Source of the DNA: an uncultured Bacilli bacterium
GTDB taxonomy: Bacteria; Bacillota_I; Bacilli_A; RF39; UBA660
Reading direction: 5' to 3'
Assembly (NCBI GenBank): GCA_944363915.1
Contig: CALVVR010000005.1
Location: forward strand, 1 to 53,839
DNA: 53,839 nt
Shown here: positions 34,084-46,275 of the stretch, in pieces
Numbering within the stretch: the first letter of the stretch is position 1
How the letters are laid out: each line of letters opens with the position of its first letter
Made by a program: the position numbers and the translations under genes
Notes under the pieces: generated by a model
The model's input: the letters and a program-made list of their open reading frames with translations, nothing else
The model's database searches: none
What the model was told of the DNA's origin: nothing

Positions 34084-34644
34084 ATGAATTATCCAAACGG
34101 GATTAAAAAAATTTTTAAAATAAATACTAGTAACCGTGGAATGACTTTAGAACAAGACTTAAACGACACTAATTTATATTATCGCAATAATGATATTGCG
34201 GTTATTTATAAAAAACCAACACCAATTACAATTAATAAAGTTGACTACAAATCAAGAAAGGATGCTGTCATTAAAGAAGCACACTTTATTATCCCATCAA
34301 CAACTGATTATAACGGTATTTATAAAGGATTATATATTGATTTTGAAGCTAAAGAAACAAGAAAGAATTATTTTCCTTTAGCTAATATACATAATCATCA
34401 AATTGAGCATTTAAGAAAAATTAGAAAATGTGGTGGTATTGGATTTATTATTGTTAGATTTGTCTTAAAGAACAACACATATCTACTAGAAATTGACAAA
34501 ATAGATAAATTTTTAGATAATAGTAATCGTAAATCTATTCCTGAAGAATATTTTATTAAGGAAGGATATTTAATTAAACAAGGATATAATCCTTATTTAG
34601 ATTATTTAAAAATAGTTGATATTATCAAGGAGAGTGAAAAATGA
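34084..34644 (+). CDS. recU: Holliday junction resolvase RecU
   Basis: Cuts four-way junctions in recombination and chromosome segregation. 186 residues with SNRGMTLEQDLNDTN, IAVIYKKPTPI, the PD-(D/E)xK core STTDYNGIYKGLYIDFEAKE (Asp, Glu and Lys ligands) and HNHQIEHLRKIRKCGG. Slightly shorter than B. subtilis RecU (206) because of a short N-terminal tail. It overlaps ponA by four bases, the same recU-ponA pair as in Bacillus, Streptococcus and Staphylococcus. Confidence 0.96.
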   Translation: MNYPNGIKKIFKINTSNRGMTLEQDLNDTNLYYRNNDIAVIYKKPTPITINKVDYKSRKDAVIKEAHFIIPSTTDYNGIYKGLYIDFEAKETRKNYFPLANIHNHQIEHLRKIRKCGGIGFIIVRFVLKNNTYLLEIDKIDKFLDNSNRKSIPEEYFIKEGYLIKQGYNPYLDYLKIVDIIKESEK

Positions 34645-37478
34645 AAAAATTTATAAATAAAAATAAAAGAACTATTATATTAGCTTTAATAAGTTTTATT
34701 ATTTTAATAGTTGGTTCTCTAACAATTAGCTTTATTCCTACTTTACTAATATTAATAATAGTCGGTCTATTTTACTATTTTGTTAGTAAACCTAAAGGAA
34801 AAAGAAAAAAAACAAATGGTAAAGAAATTTTTAAAACTGTTTTAATTTTTGGCTTTTGTTTTATGATTTTCTTCCTAATTGCAGCTGGCGCGTTTGGCGT
34901 ATATATTATATCTACTGCTCCTGAATTTTCCGAAGAAAGATTATACAACAAAGACGCATCTATTCTTTACTTAGCTAATGGCGAAGAATTTGGTAAAATT
35001 GGTGCTGAAATAAGACAAAAAGTTACTTATGACGAATTATCCCAATCTTTAATCGACGCGATAATCGCTACTGAAGATTCAAGATTTTTCCAACACAGTG
35101 GTGTTGACTTACCAAGATTTTTAAAAGCTTCTATTAGTCAAATATTAGGTCAAGGTGGTGGTGGTGCTTCAACCCTTACTATGCAAGTTTCTAAAAATGC
35201 TTTCACCTCAACTGAAGATCAAGGAATAGAAGGTATCATTCGTAAATTTACCGATATTTATGTTTCAGTTTTTGAAATTGAAACGCATTACACTAAAGAA
35301 CAAATTATTGAATTTTATGTTAACTCTAATAACTTAGGTGGTTCTAACCGTGGGGTTGAACAAGCAAGTTTAGATTACTTTGGTAAAAGTGCTAGTGAAT
35401 TAAATGTTGCTGAAGCCGCTATGATTGCAGGACTTTTCCAAGCTCCTAATGCTTATAATCCTTATCTTTATCCTGACGCCTGTGAAGAAAGACGATTAGA
35501 AGTATTAAGTTTAATGTTAAGACATGGTTATATTAATGAAGATGAATATAACATTGCTAAAGAGTTAACCGTTGAAAAATTATTAGTTAATGATTCTGAT
35601 GAAGAATCAAGTGAATTATATGATGATTTTATTAATACAGTTGTTGAAGAAGTTATCGAAAGAACTGGTAATGACCCTTATATTGTACCAATGAAAATAT
35701 ATACAACCATGGATAAAGATATGCAAGAAGTGATGACTGGTGTTATGAACGGTACATTATATGATTGGGAAAATGATGAAGTTCAAGCAGCCTCAATCAT
35801 TATTGATGTTAACAATGGTGAAATCAAGGCTGTCGGGAATGGAAGAAATAGGGTTGCTAAAGGAGTTAACTATGCAACTAGTGTAGCTAGACAAATTGGT
35901 TCAACTGCTAAGCCATTATATGATTATGGACCTGGTATTGAATATAACAACTGGTCAACATACACTCCATTTACTGACGAACCTTATTCTTATTCTGATG
36001 GTACAACGTTGAAAAATTGGGATGGAAAATATTATAACTTTCAAACATTACACGATGCTTTAAAACATTCAAGAAATATTCCTGCTGTTAAAGCTTTTCA
36101 ACAAAACAATAATAATGATATTAAAAGATTTGTTACTAATCTAGGTCTATCTCCAGATATCGCTGATAACGGATTAATTTATGAAACTCATGCTTTAGGT
36201 GGTTACGAAGGAGAGACGCCAATGAGTTTAGCCGCTGCCTATGCTGCATTCTCTAATGGGGGATATTATATTGAACCACATAGTTTTACTAAAATAGAAT
36301 ATACTGAAACAGGCGATACTTATGAAGTAAAACCAATTACAAGAAGAGCAATGAGTGAATCTACTGCTTATATGATTACTAAAATATTAGAAGATACATC
36401 AAGTTATGCGATTGGCCGAAGTGTTAATGGCGTTAACTATGCTGGTAAATCTGGTACTAATAATTTACCTAGTAATATAATTGATCAATATGATTATCCT
36501 TCTAATGCTGTTAAAGACAAATTAATTGCAAGTTTCAATGACTCTTATGCAATTACTGTTTGGTATGGTTATGAAGAATTAAGTAAAGAACATTATATGA
36601 CCGTTAACAATTATAATATCAAAGACGTATTCCAAACTATTGCTGAATCAGCTTATACAGAAAGATCAACTTGGAAACAACCAGATAGTGTTGTTAAAGT
36701 TACGGTTGAAAATGAGTTACCAACAGCTATGTTAGCTAGTGAATTCACTCCAAAATCAGAACAAGTGACTGCTTACTTTAAAAAAGGATTCGAGCCTACT
36801 GAAACATCTAAAAGATATAGTCAATTAGATAATGTTACTAATTTAAATTATGACACTAATACTAGCACCTTATCTTGGGATCCAATTGCTACTCCTGATT
36901 TTATCGATACTAATTATCTAAATAACTTATTTAGTCAATTATATAGAAATGAAAAAACAAGACAAGAAGAAATAAATAGTCGTCTTAACTATAATCAAAA
37001 AAACATAGGAACTATAGTTTATAATGTCTATACTAAAGATGAGAGTGGTAATCTAAACTTAATTACCACAACAAGTAACACTAGTTTTACTTATCCAGTA
37101 ACTAGTACTACTACCTTTGTTGTTAAATCAACTTATACAATTTTTAAAGACAACATGAGTAGTGGTACAGAATTTACAGTCCAAAATAGTAATTCTGCAA
37201 TCATCAGTTCTGAAATTAATGGTGATTATACAGTTGTTTTATCGGTTGGTGAAGATTATATTGAACCTGATAAACCAATTATCGTCTTACAAGATGGCAT
37301 AACAGATGTAACTAGTCTAGCCACTATTACATATACGGTTATGCGTAATTCTGATAATCAAGTTTTCAGTAGTATAGATTACATCAATACAAATGTTCCT
37401 GAAACTTACACTATTACCTATCATGTTAAATATGGTGATTATACTAATACTTTAACTAAAATGGTGCAAATACAATAA
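34641..37478 (+). CDS. ponA: Penicillin-binding protein 1A (transglycosylase/transpeptidase)
   Basis: Class A PBP of 945 residues that polymerises and cross-links peptidoglycan. Cytoplasmic start, one or two hydrophobic helices (residues about 10-47 and 70-92), GT51 domain with AIIATEDSRFFQHSGVD and GGASTLTMQVSKN, then the transpeptidase with STAK (about 421), SRN (about 475) and KSGT (about 602), all intact. The last 220 residues are beta-rich (LNYDTNTSTLSWDP, a fibronectin-like start, and later Ig-like strands) and probably extend outward. Translationally coupled to recU. Confidence 0.96.
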   Translation: MKKFINKNKRTIILALISFIILIVGSLTISFIPTLLILIIVGLFYYFVSKPKGKRKKTNGKEIFKTVLIFGFCFMIFFLIAAGAFGVYIISTAPEFSEERLYNKDASILYLANGEEFGKIGAEIRQKVTYDELSQSLIDAIIATEDSRFFQHSGVDLPRFLKASISQILGQGGGGASTLTMQVSKNAFTSTEDQGIEGIIRKFTDIYVSVFEIETHYTKEQIIEFYVNSNNLGGSNRGVEQASLDYFGKSASELNVAEAAMIAGLFQAPNAYNPYLYPDACEERRLEVLSLMLRHGYINEDEYNIAKELTVEKLLVNDSDEESSELYDDFINTVVEEVIERTGNDPYIVPMKIYTTMDKDMQEVMTGVMNGTLYDWENDEVQAASIIIDVNNGEIKAVGNGRNRVAKGVNYATSVARQIGSTAKPLYDYGPGIEYNNWSTYTPFTDEPYSYSDGTTLKNWDGKYYNFQTLHDALKHSRNIPAVKAFQQNNNNDIKRFVTNLGLSPDIADNGLIYETHALGGYEGETPMSLAAAYAAFSNGGYYIEPHSFTKIEYTETGDTYEVKPITRRAMSESTAYMITKILEDTSSYAIGRSVNGVNYAGKSGTNNLPSNIIDQYDYPSNAVKDKLIASFNDSYAITVWYGYEELSKEHYMTVNNYNIKDVFQTIAESAYTERSTWKQPDSVVKVTVENELPTAMLASEFTPKSEQVTAYFKKGFEPTETSKRYSQLDNVTNLNYDTNTSTLSWDPIATPDFIDTNYLNNLFSQLYRNEKTRQEEINSRLNYNQKNIGTIVYNVYTKDESGNLNLITTTSNTSFTYPVTSTTTFVVKSTYTIFKDNMSSGTEFTVQNSNSAIISSEINGDYTVVLSVGEDYIEPDKPIIVLQDGITDVTSLATITYTVMRNSDNQVFSSIDYINTNVPETYTITYHVKYGDYTNTLTKMVQIQ

Positions 37479-37503
37479 AACTCTACTTTTTCGTAGAGTT
37501 TTT
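37478..37503. terminator. Bidirectional terminator between ponA and nth
   Basis: AAACTCTAC/GTAGAGTTT 9-bp stem (37478-37486 with 37493-37501), T-runs both ways; it contains the nth stop and the last base of the ponA stop. Confidence 0.85.
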
Positions 37504-38103
37504 ATATTTACAAATATCTCTTAACTTACAAGTGTCACAACTAGGATTACTTGCCTTACAGTAATAACGACCAAATAAAACCAATTGATGATGAAGTCTG
37601 CATAAATCATAATTTTTAAACTTTTTAGTTAACTTCATTTCTGTTTTTAAAACATCATCACTTTTGTTAGCGATTCCCAATCTTATACTAACTCGATGAA
37701 CATGTGTATCAACTGCAATACACTCTACATTATAAATATTACTTAAAACAACATTAGCAGTCTTTCTGCCAACTCCAGGTAAGCTTTCTAAAAAGTCTCG
37801 ATCATTAGGAACGATATCACCTACTGCTTCTAATCTTTTTGCTATTTCAATAATATTACTTGCTTTTCTATTAAAGGTGCCAATTGGTCTTATAATTTCA
37901 GTTATATCTTCTACCCTAGCTTCTCTTAGTTTAGCCAAAGAATTATATTTTTTAAATAAAATACTAGTAACCATATTAACTCTTTTATCAGTTGTCTGAG
38001 CACTTAGCATTGTCGCTAATAATAACTCATAATCTTTCGTATAATTTAGTTCACATTTTGGATTAGGTATTAATTCATCTAAATAATCAACTATCTTGTT
38101 CAT
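37483..38103 (-). CDS. nth: Endonuclease III
   Basis: DNA glycosylase/AP lyase for oxidised pyrimidines. 206 residues: helix-hairpin-helix LPGVGRKTANVVL with the catalytic Lys, the catalytic Asp in AVDTHVHRVS, and a C-terminal 4Fe-4S site Cx6Cx2Cx5C (CKASNPSCDTCKLRDIC). Overlaps dnaD by 17 bases; dnaD-nth-(ypoC)-ponA is the Bacillus order, here with ponA turned to face nth. Confidence 0.96.
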   Translation of the reverse strand: MNKIVDYLDELIPNPKCELNYTKDYELLLATMLSAQTTDKRVNMVTSILFKKYNSLAKLREARVEDITEIIRPIGTFNRKASNIIEIAKRLEAVGDIVPNDRDFLESLPGVGRKTANVVLSNIYNVECIAVDTHVHRVSIRLGIANKSDDVLKTEMKLTKKFKNYDLCRLHHQLVLFGRYYCKASNPSCDTCKLRDICKYKNSTKK

Positions 38104-38719
38104 TTAACCAATCATAATCAAATAATTTTTTATTTTGTTTTTTACTTTGAAAGTTTTTTCGATCTTTAATAATATCCTGCTCATTTTTAATACCTTTTTT
38201 ACTCCAATCTATTAATATTTTATCAATATATCTTAAATTATTAACTCCATTAAAGACAGCTTCTTTTAAAGCCAGCAAAATTATTTCATCGTTATAATTT
38301 TTTTGCCACTCACTAATTATTTCATAATCCATGGGTGATAAAGTTCTTCCAAACTCTTTTTCGAATACATCAAAAATATTATTTGACTTTTCTTGAATTT
38401 CTCCATTGATAATAATAAAACTTAATTTTTTATATAATTCTTCTAAATTAATGACTTCCTCTCTTACTTTTTTATCGATTATATCAATTTTTAAAATTCC
38501 TTTTTCTGTTAATGAATTAATAATATTCATAATTTCATTCAATTCAAAGTTTAAATCCTTGGAAATTTTTTTAGGATTAAAGCTAACATCAGAATTCATT
38601 AAATAAATTAAAACAATCAATTCACTATCCGTAATATTTAATTTTCGATAATTTTTAAATAATATATTGGGAATATAAAATGGTTCGTTTTTTATCAAAT
38701 CAATCACTTTATTTATCAT
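38087..38719 (-). CDS. dnaD: DNA replication protein DnaD
   Basis: Primosome protein that works with DnaA/DnaB in replication initiation in low-GC Gram-positives. 210 residues: an N-terminal winged helix (NITDSELIVLIYLMNSD, NFELNEIMNIINSLTEKGIL), then a DnaB2-type C-domain (FEKEFGRTLSPMDYEIISEW, ILLALKEAVFNGV, YIDKILIDWSKKGI). Start ATG 38719, because AGGTGATC lies just ahead of it; GTG 38728 is in the ribosome site. Co-transcribed with nth. Confidence 0.92.
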   Translation of the reverse strand: MINKVIDLIKNEPFYIPNILFKNYRKLNITDSELIVLIYLMNSDVSFNPKKISKDLNFELNEIMNIINSLTEKGILKIDIIDKKVREEVINLEELYKKLSFIIINGEIQEKSNNIFDVFEKEFGRTLSPMDYEIISEWQKNYNDEIILLALKEAVFNGVNNLRYIDKILIDWSKKGIKNEQDIIKDRKNFQSKKQNKKLFDYDWLNEQDS

Positions 38720-38733
38720 GTTGATCACCTCGT

Positions 38734-39678
38734 TTATTCAAAAGATTGGCATATTTTATTTAATTCTTCTAACATTTTATCAACTTCTTCAAAAGTTTTT
38801 GGACGAGCACCACTTGCGTAAATATGACCTCCTCCACTATAATGACTGGCTATTTCATTAATGATTGGGCCTTTAGAGCGAATCGAACATTTTATACAAT
38901 TATTGCCCTTATCTTCACTGCAAAAAGCTACTACTTTAATTTTATCGACATTGTTATAATTTTCAATTAAGTTTCCAGCTGTTGAAGGGTCAACATCAAA
39001 TTTTTTTAAAATATTATCAGTTAATTTAATATAAGCTAAGCCAGCCTCTGTAATTTGCATATTTAATGAAATATAACCAGAAAAAACAATTTCTTTTAAT
39101 GATTTAGTATAAAGGTTATCATAAAGACTAGTAAAATTTAAATTAGTTTTTTTTATCAACCAAGCTACTAATTCAAATGTTTTGTAAGAAGTATATTCGT
39201 ATAAAAAACGATTAGTATCTGCAACAACACCTAAATATAATTTGCTAGCTATTTCTTGATTAAGTCTAAAATGATTTATTTTAGCTAACTCAATGATTAA
39301 TTGACTAGCACTACTTGCTTTATCATCAATTAATTCAATATCTGCAAATTTTTCTACTAAAGGATGATGATCTATTTTAATCACTTTAGCAAATTTAGTA
39401 TGATCAGCGCCATCAATTCTTTTAGTGTCAGGGGTATCCGTAACAATTAATAAAGCTTTACTATAATCAATTTCAGGTAATTTATCAACATTTCCTAAAT
39501 ATTTAAAGCGAGAAGCAGGAGCACCTACTACATAAACTTGTTTTTTAGGAAAATTATTTAAAATTAATTCTTTCAATCCAATCGAACTTCCTAGTGCATC
39601 AGGATCTGGACCAATATGTCGCGCGATAATAATAGTATGATATCTTTTTATTTCTTTACCAATTTTTTTATAATACAT
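38734..39678 (-). CDS. nrnA: Bifunctional oligoribonuclease/PAP phosphatase NrnA (DHH family)
   Basis: Degrades nanoRNAs of a few nucleotides and 3'-phosphoadenosine 5'-phosphate. 314 residues with the DHH-family motifs: HIGPDPDALGSS, VTDTPDTKRIDG, IDHHPL and the C-terminal DHHA1 loop GGGHIYASGARP. Cytoplasmic. Together with rny this window carries two parts of the Bacillus RNA decay system. A TATAAT with TGGACG 17 bases earlier lies upstream. Confidence 0.93.
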   Translation of the reverse strand: MYYKKIGKEIKRYHTIIIARHIGPDPDALGSSIGLKELILNNFPKKQVYVVGAPASRFKYLGNVDKLPEIDYSKALLIVTDTPDTKRIDGADHTKFAKVIKIDHHPLVEKFADIELIDDKASSASQLIIELAKINHFRLNQEIASKLYLGVVADTNRFLYEYTSYKTFELVAWLIKKTNLNFTSLYDNLYTKSLKEIVFSGYISLNMQITEAGLAYIKLTDNILKKFDVDPSTAGNLIENYNNVDKIKVVAFCSEDKGNNCIKCSIRSKGPIINEIASHYSGGGHIYASGARPKTFEEVDKMLEELNKICQSFE

Positions 39679-39742
39679 AATTTCACACTTTCTACTAGCT
39701 TTATTATACTATATTTCAATTAATTCGTCCATATTTAACAAT

Positions 39743-39763
39743 TAAAAAAAGGCTTTTTAGCCT
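39743..39763 (-). terminator. Terminator of ackA
   Basis: AGGCT/AGCCT 5-bp stem with a four-base loop, then seven T on the minus strand; it is formed by the last codons and stop of ackA. Confidence 0.7.
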
Positions 39764-40935
39764 ATTAATTTATAAGTGTCACGAGCAATCATAACTTCTT
39801 CATCTGTTGGGATAATATATACTGGAACTTTTGAATCTTTTGTTGTAATTAATTGTTCTTTGCCACGAACATTATTAGCTTCTTCATCTAATTTTATTCC
39901 TAAAACAGCTAACTTATCAATAACACCTTTACGAATATCAATCGAATTTTCTCCAATTCCAGCTGTAAATGCGATAGCATCAACACCATTTAATAAAACG
40001 TAATATTTAGCAATATAGTCAACTACTCTTCTAATAAACATATGTTGCGCTAAAGCACATCTTTCATTTCCCTCTTTGATACCGTTTTCAATATCACGAG
40101 AGTCACTACTAATTCCACTTATACCTAATAATCCACTTTGCTTATTAATTGCATTATCAATATCTTGATATGTCATATTTGTTTTTTTAATCATATAAGG
40201 AATAATACTAGCATCAATATCACCACACCGAGTTCCCATGATAATACCAGCATTAGGCGTAAATCCCATTGATGTATCAACACATTTACCATCTCTTACT
40301 GCTGTTATACTTCCTCCATTACCTAAATGACAAACAATTATCTTAGTATCTCTTTTGTTTAAAATCTCACTCAAACGATTAGCAACATAATTGTGACTAG
40401 TACCATGAGCTCCATATTTTCTTACCTTATAGTCTGTATACCAATTATATGGTAAAGCATAAAGATAAGTTTCTTTATCCATTGTTTGATGAAAAGATGT
40501 GTCAAAAACAGCTACAGCTTTTGCTGAAGGAATAATTTCTTTAAATGCTTTTATTCCTACAACAGCAGCCGGATTATGAAGTGGTGCTAAAGAAGATAAT
40601 TCCGAAATAACATTGATTACTTCATCATCAATCAAAACAGACTTATCAAATTTATCAGCACCTTGAACAACACGATGACCAATACCTTTAATTTCATCTA
40701 ATGAATTAATAATTTTATTTTGCAATAATTCATCTACTAAAATCTTTACCGCTTCTTTATGATTAGGCAAATCAGCTTCTTTTTTTATTTTCTCACCATT
40801 TATTTTAATAGTATATAAGCTATCACTAATTCCTATTCTTTCAAATACACCTGATATTAATACTTTTTCTTCCGGCATTTCATACATTTGAAATTTTAGT
40901 GATGAACTACCAGCATTTACTGATAATATTTTCAT
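39757..40935 (-). CDS. ackA: Acetate kinase
   Basis: Makes ATP and acetate from acetyl phosphate, the substrate-level step of fermentative growth. 392 residues with VNAGSSSLKFQMYEM at the start, GHRVVQGADKFDKS, FDTSFHQTM, YGAHGTSHNYVA, CHLGNGGSITAV and FTAGIGENS, all family signatures. GGAGGAG ribosome site. The partner pta is not in this window. Twelve bases follow the phosphatase gene, so the two are probably co-transcribed. Confidence 0.97.
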   Translation of the reverse strand: MKILSVNAGSSSLKFQMYEMPEEKVLISGVFERIGISDSLYTIKINGEKIKKEADLPNHKEAVKILVDELLQNKIINSLDEIKGIGHRVVQGADKFDKSVLIDDEVINVISELSSLAPLHNPAAVVGIKAFKEIIPSAKAVAVFDTSFHQTMDKETYLYALPYNWYTDYKVRKYGAHGTSHNYVANRLSEILNKRDTKIIVCHLGNGGSITAVRDGKCVDTSMGFTPNAGIIMGTRCGDIDASIIPYMIKKTNMTYQDIDNAINKQSGLLGISGISSDSRDIENGIKEGNERCALAQHMFIRRVVDYIAKYYVLLNGVDAIAFTAGIGENSIDIRKGVIDKLAVLGIKLDEEANNVRGKEQLITTKDSKVPVYIIPTDEEVMIARDTYKLIG

Positions 40936-40946
40936 TTGTCTCCTCC

Positions 40947-41480
40947 TTATATATCATATTCAAATATCTCACAGTTTCTAATTGTTATTTCACTTAAAAC
41001 GCCATCACTTGGTATTCCATTAAAATAATAATATAAAACTCGCATAATTCCACTATGAGTTACAATAATAACTCTTTTATCATAATATTTTTCTTTTATA
41101 TCTTCTACTAATTTAGCTACTCGATCAAATAAATCTTTTACACTTTCTGCTTTTTCATACTGAATATTTTTGTTGTAATTCCAGTATTCATCAAAATCAA
41201 TTGTTTCTTTAGGTTTACCGGTAAATTCACCGTGATCACGACCTAATAAACTATCAGAATAAATAATAGGAATTTTACCATTACTAATTATCTCAGAAGT
41301 TTGTCTACATCTATCTAAAGGCGAACTAACAATCAAATCGATATTCTTATCTTTAAAGTACTCACTAACTTTTTTGGCTTGATTAATTCCCTCTTCAGTT
41401 AAAGGACTATTTAATCTTCCAACTAAGCAATCATTGGCATTTTCTAAAGTCTCTCCATGTCTTACTACATATAATTTCAT
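40947..41480 (-). CDS. Histidine phosphatase family protein (phosphoglycerate-mutase-like)
   Basis: 177 residues. Catalytic RHGET at 8-12, SSPLDRCRQT, the Glu region GRDHGEFTGK and the second His in VTHSGIMRVLYYYF. The size and absence of extra helices suit a small phosphatase (CobC/GpmB-like) rather than a glycolytic mutase; the glycolytic role here belongs to gpmI at 47370. The substrate cannot be told. Its start overlaps the stop of the Cys-rich membrane protein gene (ATGA). Confidence 0.88.
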   Translation of the reverse strand: MKLYVVRHGETLENANDCLVGRLNSPLTEEGINQAKKVSEYFKDKNIDLIVSSPLDRCRQTSEIISNGKIPIIYSDSLLGRDHGEFTGKPKETIDFDEYWNYNKNIQYEKAESVKDLFDRVAKLVEDIKEKYYDKRVIIVTHSGIMRVLYYYFNGIPSDGVLSEITIRNCEIFEYDI

Positions 41481-43186
41481 TGATTACCCCAATCTACAAT
41501 ACTACAAAATGGATTATTTGAATTATACCCATCTTGGTTACCTAAAAACATATCCATTAAGAAAGCTAAAATTAAAGGCACCAGAAATAAAAGTGCGGCC
41601 GCTATCAATCTTGTTGAAAAACGTTTAAATGTATTTTTCATTTCTTTATCCGCATCACCACTTGCTACTGTTCTAACAAAATCTAAAGTACCTAACCCTA
41701 AAGCTAGTAGTGGACCAGCTATTTTAATGATATTTAAAATTCTTTGTAATATATCAATGAAATCATCAGATAAAAAGTCACAATCATTAGTATAGTCGGC
41801 AAAAATGTTATTTCTAACTCCTTCTTCATAAAAATGATTGAAGCTAATACACTCTTCCATTCTATCTCTAATGTCCGACTCCATTCCTAAATTAAGATAC
41901 TTATTAAAACTGGTATAAATAACATTATTACAGTAATATAATGTATTTTTTAAACCTTGTTCTAACAAATATTCTTCGTTGCCTTCACAGGCACCAGAGG
42001 CACATATATTATTACAATCTATCAAATCTGATAATTTAGTGCCCTTATCATCAATAGCAGGTAATCTACTAATATCTACACCTTTGCTAGTCAAATACGA
42101 TTTAATATGACACATTAAAGTTTTATATTGTCCACCATCGATAATACTCATAGATTCAGCTATTTCATCACCTGTTTGGATATTAGGATTATTCGTTATT
42201 TTTTCAGCACCAGCAAAATTAGATTCTGAAATTTTACAACTTTCTCCATCACGTTTATCAAGACAATCAGTATATAAAACTGATAAATTGTCACAACTGT
42301 CTTGAATTTGATTACCAGTTATGTCTATAGTAGCATTTAAATTTTTTTCGACAAATATAACATTATAACTTCCATCACTATATCCAGTTAAATTAAGAAC
42401 TGTATTTCCATAACTATTGTCACTATAGTAGGCACATGTTTGTCCTACTGTTGTCGTATTGTCTTCATCGCAAGAAATATAACTAGCATTTTCTTGCAAA
42501 GCTTCCATTCGCATTGTTTCAACCAAGTTAGGATCACTTGGTTCGTTAAAATAAAGCGTGCTGTTCCCGCCTAAATTATTCGTTTTTATATAGACCGCTG
42601 GAGGACAAAAATAAACATTATCTTCTTTGATAAAATTTTTATAATCAGTATCATTAAGTGTAATTAAAGAACTATCAGCATAAAATCCACCATCTCTATA
42701 TTCTAAAACGATTGAACCTGAAGTTCCGTATATACAACGCATTTCCTCTAACTTACAGTTTTTTTCACTTTCAATTATTCCACCTTGTTTGTCTGTTTCT
42801 AATTGTAATATATGTTCATCATCAAATCCCATCGAATCTGGAGTGTTGCTAGCATATACCTTATCTGACCAATTAAGGAATGAGTTATTATAATCATATA
42901 TTAAATAATTAGGACAAGTTTTATCTTTAGGATCCCAGTTTTCAACATACCACCAATCCCCAGGATTCTTATCGCCATATTCTGTCATAAGTTCTGCGGA
43001 AGCATCATATTCTAATTCATCTTCAGGAGTATCTAACTCATCATAAACTGAAATATCTAACTCCATTCTTATACCATCATCAGATGAATAATAACATTTT
43101 TCTATCAACTGATATTGTTTGGCAGCAAAAACACTAGGAATATTGATTAGAAAAAGAATTATTGCTAAAATTAAACCTTTTTTCAA
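41477..43186 (-). CDS. Cys-rich exported membrane protein with pilin-like C-terminal helices
   Basis: 569 residues starting MKKGLILAIILFLINIPSVF, a signal peptide ending FAA. The outer part (to about residue 470) is acidic, Tyr/Asn-rich and carries around twenty Cys (ICASGACEGNEE, SCKISE, TCAYYSD), suggesting disulfides. The end has two hydrophobic helices (IIKIAGPLLALGLGTLDFV; TRLIAAALLFLVPLILAFLM) joined by a basic loop, the layout of VirB2/TrbC-type pilins and of many uncharacterised mollicute-related proteins. I do not recognise the whole protein. Start TTG 43186, since AAGGTGAT lies four bases before; GTG 43195 is in the ribosome site. Confidence 0.7.
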   Translation of the reverse strand: MKKGLILAIILFLINIPSVFAAKQYQLIEKCYYSSDDGIRMELDISVYDELDTPEDELEYDASAELMTEYGDKNPGDWWYVENWDPKDKTCPNYLIYDYNNSFLNWSDKVYASNTPDSMGFDDEHILQLETDKQGGIIESEKNCKLEEMRCIYGTSGSIVLEYRDGGFYADSSLITLNDTDYKNFIKEDNVYFCPPAVYIKTNNLGGNSTLYFNEPSDPNLVETMRMEALQENASYISCDEDNTTTVGQTCAYYSDNSYGNTVLNLTGYSDGSYNVIFVEKNLNATIDITGNQIQDSCDNLSVLYTDCLDKRDGESCKISESNFAGAEKITNNPNIQTGDEIAESMSIIDGGQYKTLMCHIKSYLTSKGVDISRLPAIDDKGTKLSDLIDCNNICASGACEGNEEYLLEQGLKNTLYYCNNVIYTSFNKYLNLGMESDIRDRMEECISFNHFYEEGVRNNIFADYTNDCDFLSDDFIDILQRILNIIKIAGPLLALGLGTLDFVRTVASGDADKEMKNTFKRFSTRLIAAALLFLVPLILAFLMDMFLGNQDGYNSNNPFCSIVDWGNQ

Positions 43187-43196
43187 TAAAATCACC

Positions 43197-45221
<2,025 letters not shown>

Positions 45222-45238
<17 letters not shown>

Positions 45239-46190
45239 CTCTTACCTCACTAACCAACTTTATAAATTCTTCCTTTTTATTCACTTTCATAAATTTTTGT
45301 TTATATTCTTTAGATATGTTTTTTAAATAGTAACAAATATGTGTTCTCATCTCTAAAATGGCTATTCTTTCTGGCTTAAATTCTAGTAAATAATTCAAAT
45401 GTTTTACAATCATATCTAATCTTTCATTAATAGTTACCCCTTTTATTTCTTTTCCATCTAAATAATCTAGGCATTCTTTTATTAACCAAGGATTTCCTAA
45501 TAACCCCCTACCTATCATTACTGCATCACATTTGGTCTCATCCAACATTCGTTTAACATCGTAACATGTTTTAATATCACCATTACCAATGACAGGTATT
45601 TTAACATTTTCTTTTACTTGTCTAATAATGTCCCAATTAGCCTTACCAGAATATCCTTGGCTTCTTGTTCTTGGATGAACTGTTATTGCACTAGCTCCTG
45701 CTTTTTCAACAATCTTAGCGATTTCCACGGCATTGATACTTTTTTCATCCCAACCACTCCTAATTTTAACTGTAACCGGAATATTTACACTTTCAACAAC
45801 AGCTTTTACTATTTCATACACTTTATTTGGGTATTTAAGTAAAGCACTTCCTGCTTGAGCTCGCGTTGCTACTTTTGGAACAGGACATCCCATATTAATA
45901 TCAATAATATCAGGATGCATATTTTTTTCGATATATTTAGCAGCATAAACAAATGATTCTTTATCACTACCAAATATTTGTTGGCTAATTGGTCTTTCTT
46001 CATCCTTCATATAAAGCATATCGATAGTTTTCTTACTACCATAGAAAATTGCTTTATCACTTACCATTTCAGCAACTACTAAACCAGCGCCCATTTCCTT
46101 AGCAATTCTTCTAAAAGCACTATCGGAAATACCCGCCATTGGCGCTAAAACAATTGGGTTTTTTATTTCTACATTGCCTATTTTCCACAT
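45222..46190 (-). CDS. dusB: tRNA-dihydrouridine synthase (DusB-like)
   Basis: FMN enzyme that reduces uridines in tRNA. 322 residues, TIM barrel: VLAPMAGISDSAFRRI, QIFGSD, DINMGCPVPKV (catalytic Cys), TVKIRSGWD, ITVHPRTRSQGYSG, VIGNGDI and MIGRGLLGNPWL. The C-terminal helical domain is complete. Ribosome site GGTGG. Followed by the RDD gene and lysS, as an extended version of the Bacillus yacF-lysS pair. Confidence 0.94.
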
Positions 46191-46239
46191 CCAAAACCAC
46201 CATCTTTATTATATCATTTTTTCACTGAAAAGGCCAATA

Positions 46240-46275
46240 ATAAAAATTCAAAGAAATATAATCTCTTTGAATTTA
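46240..46275 (-). terminator. Terminator of the phosphodiester glycosidase gene
   Basis: 11-bp stem AAATTCAAAGA/TCTTTGAATTT (46244-46254 with 46264-46274), then T-rich on the minus strand; it covers part of the stop codon. Confidence 0.75.
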
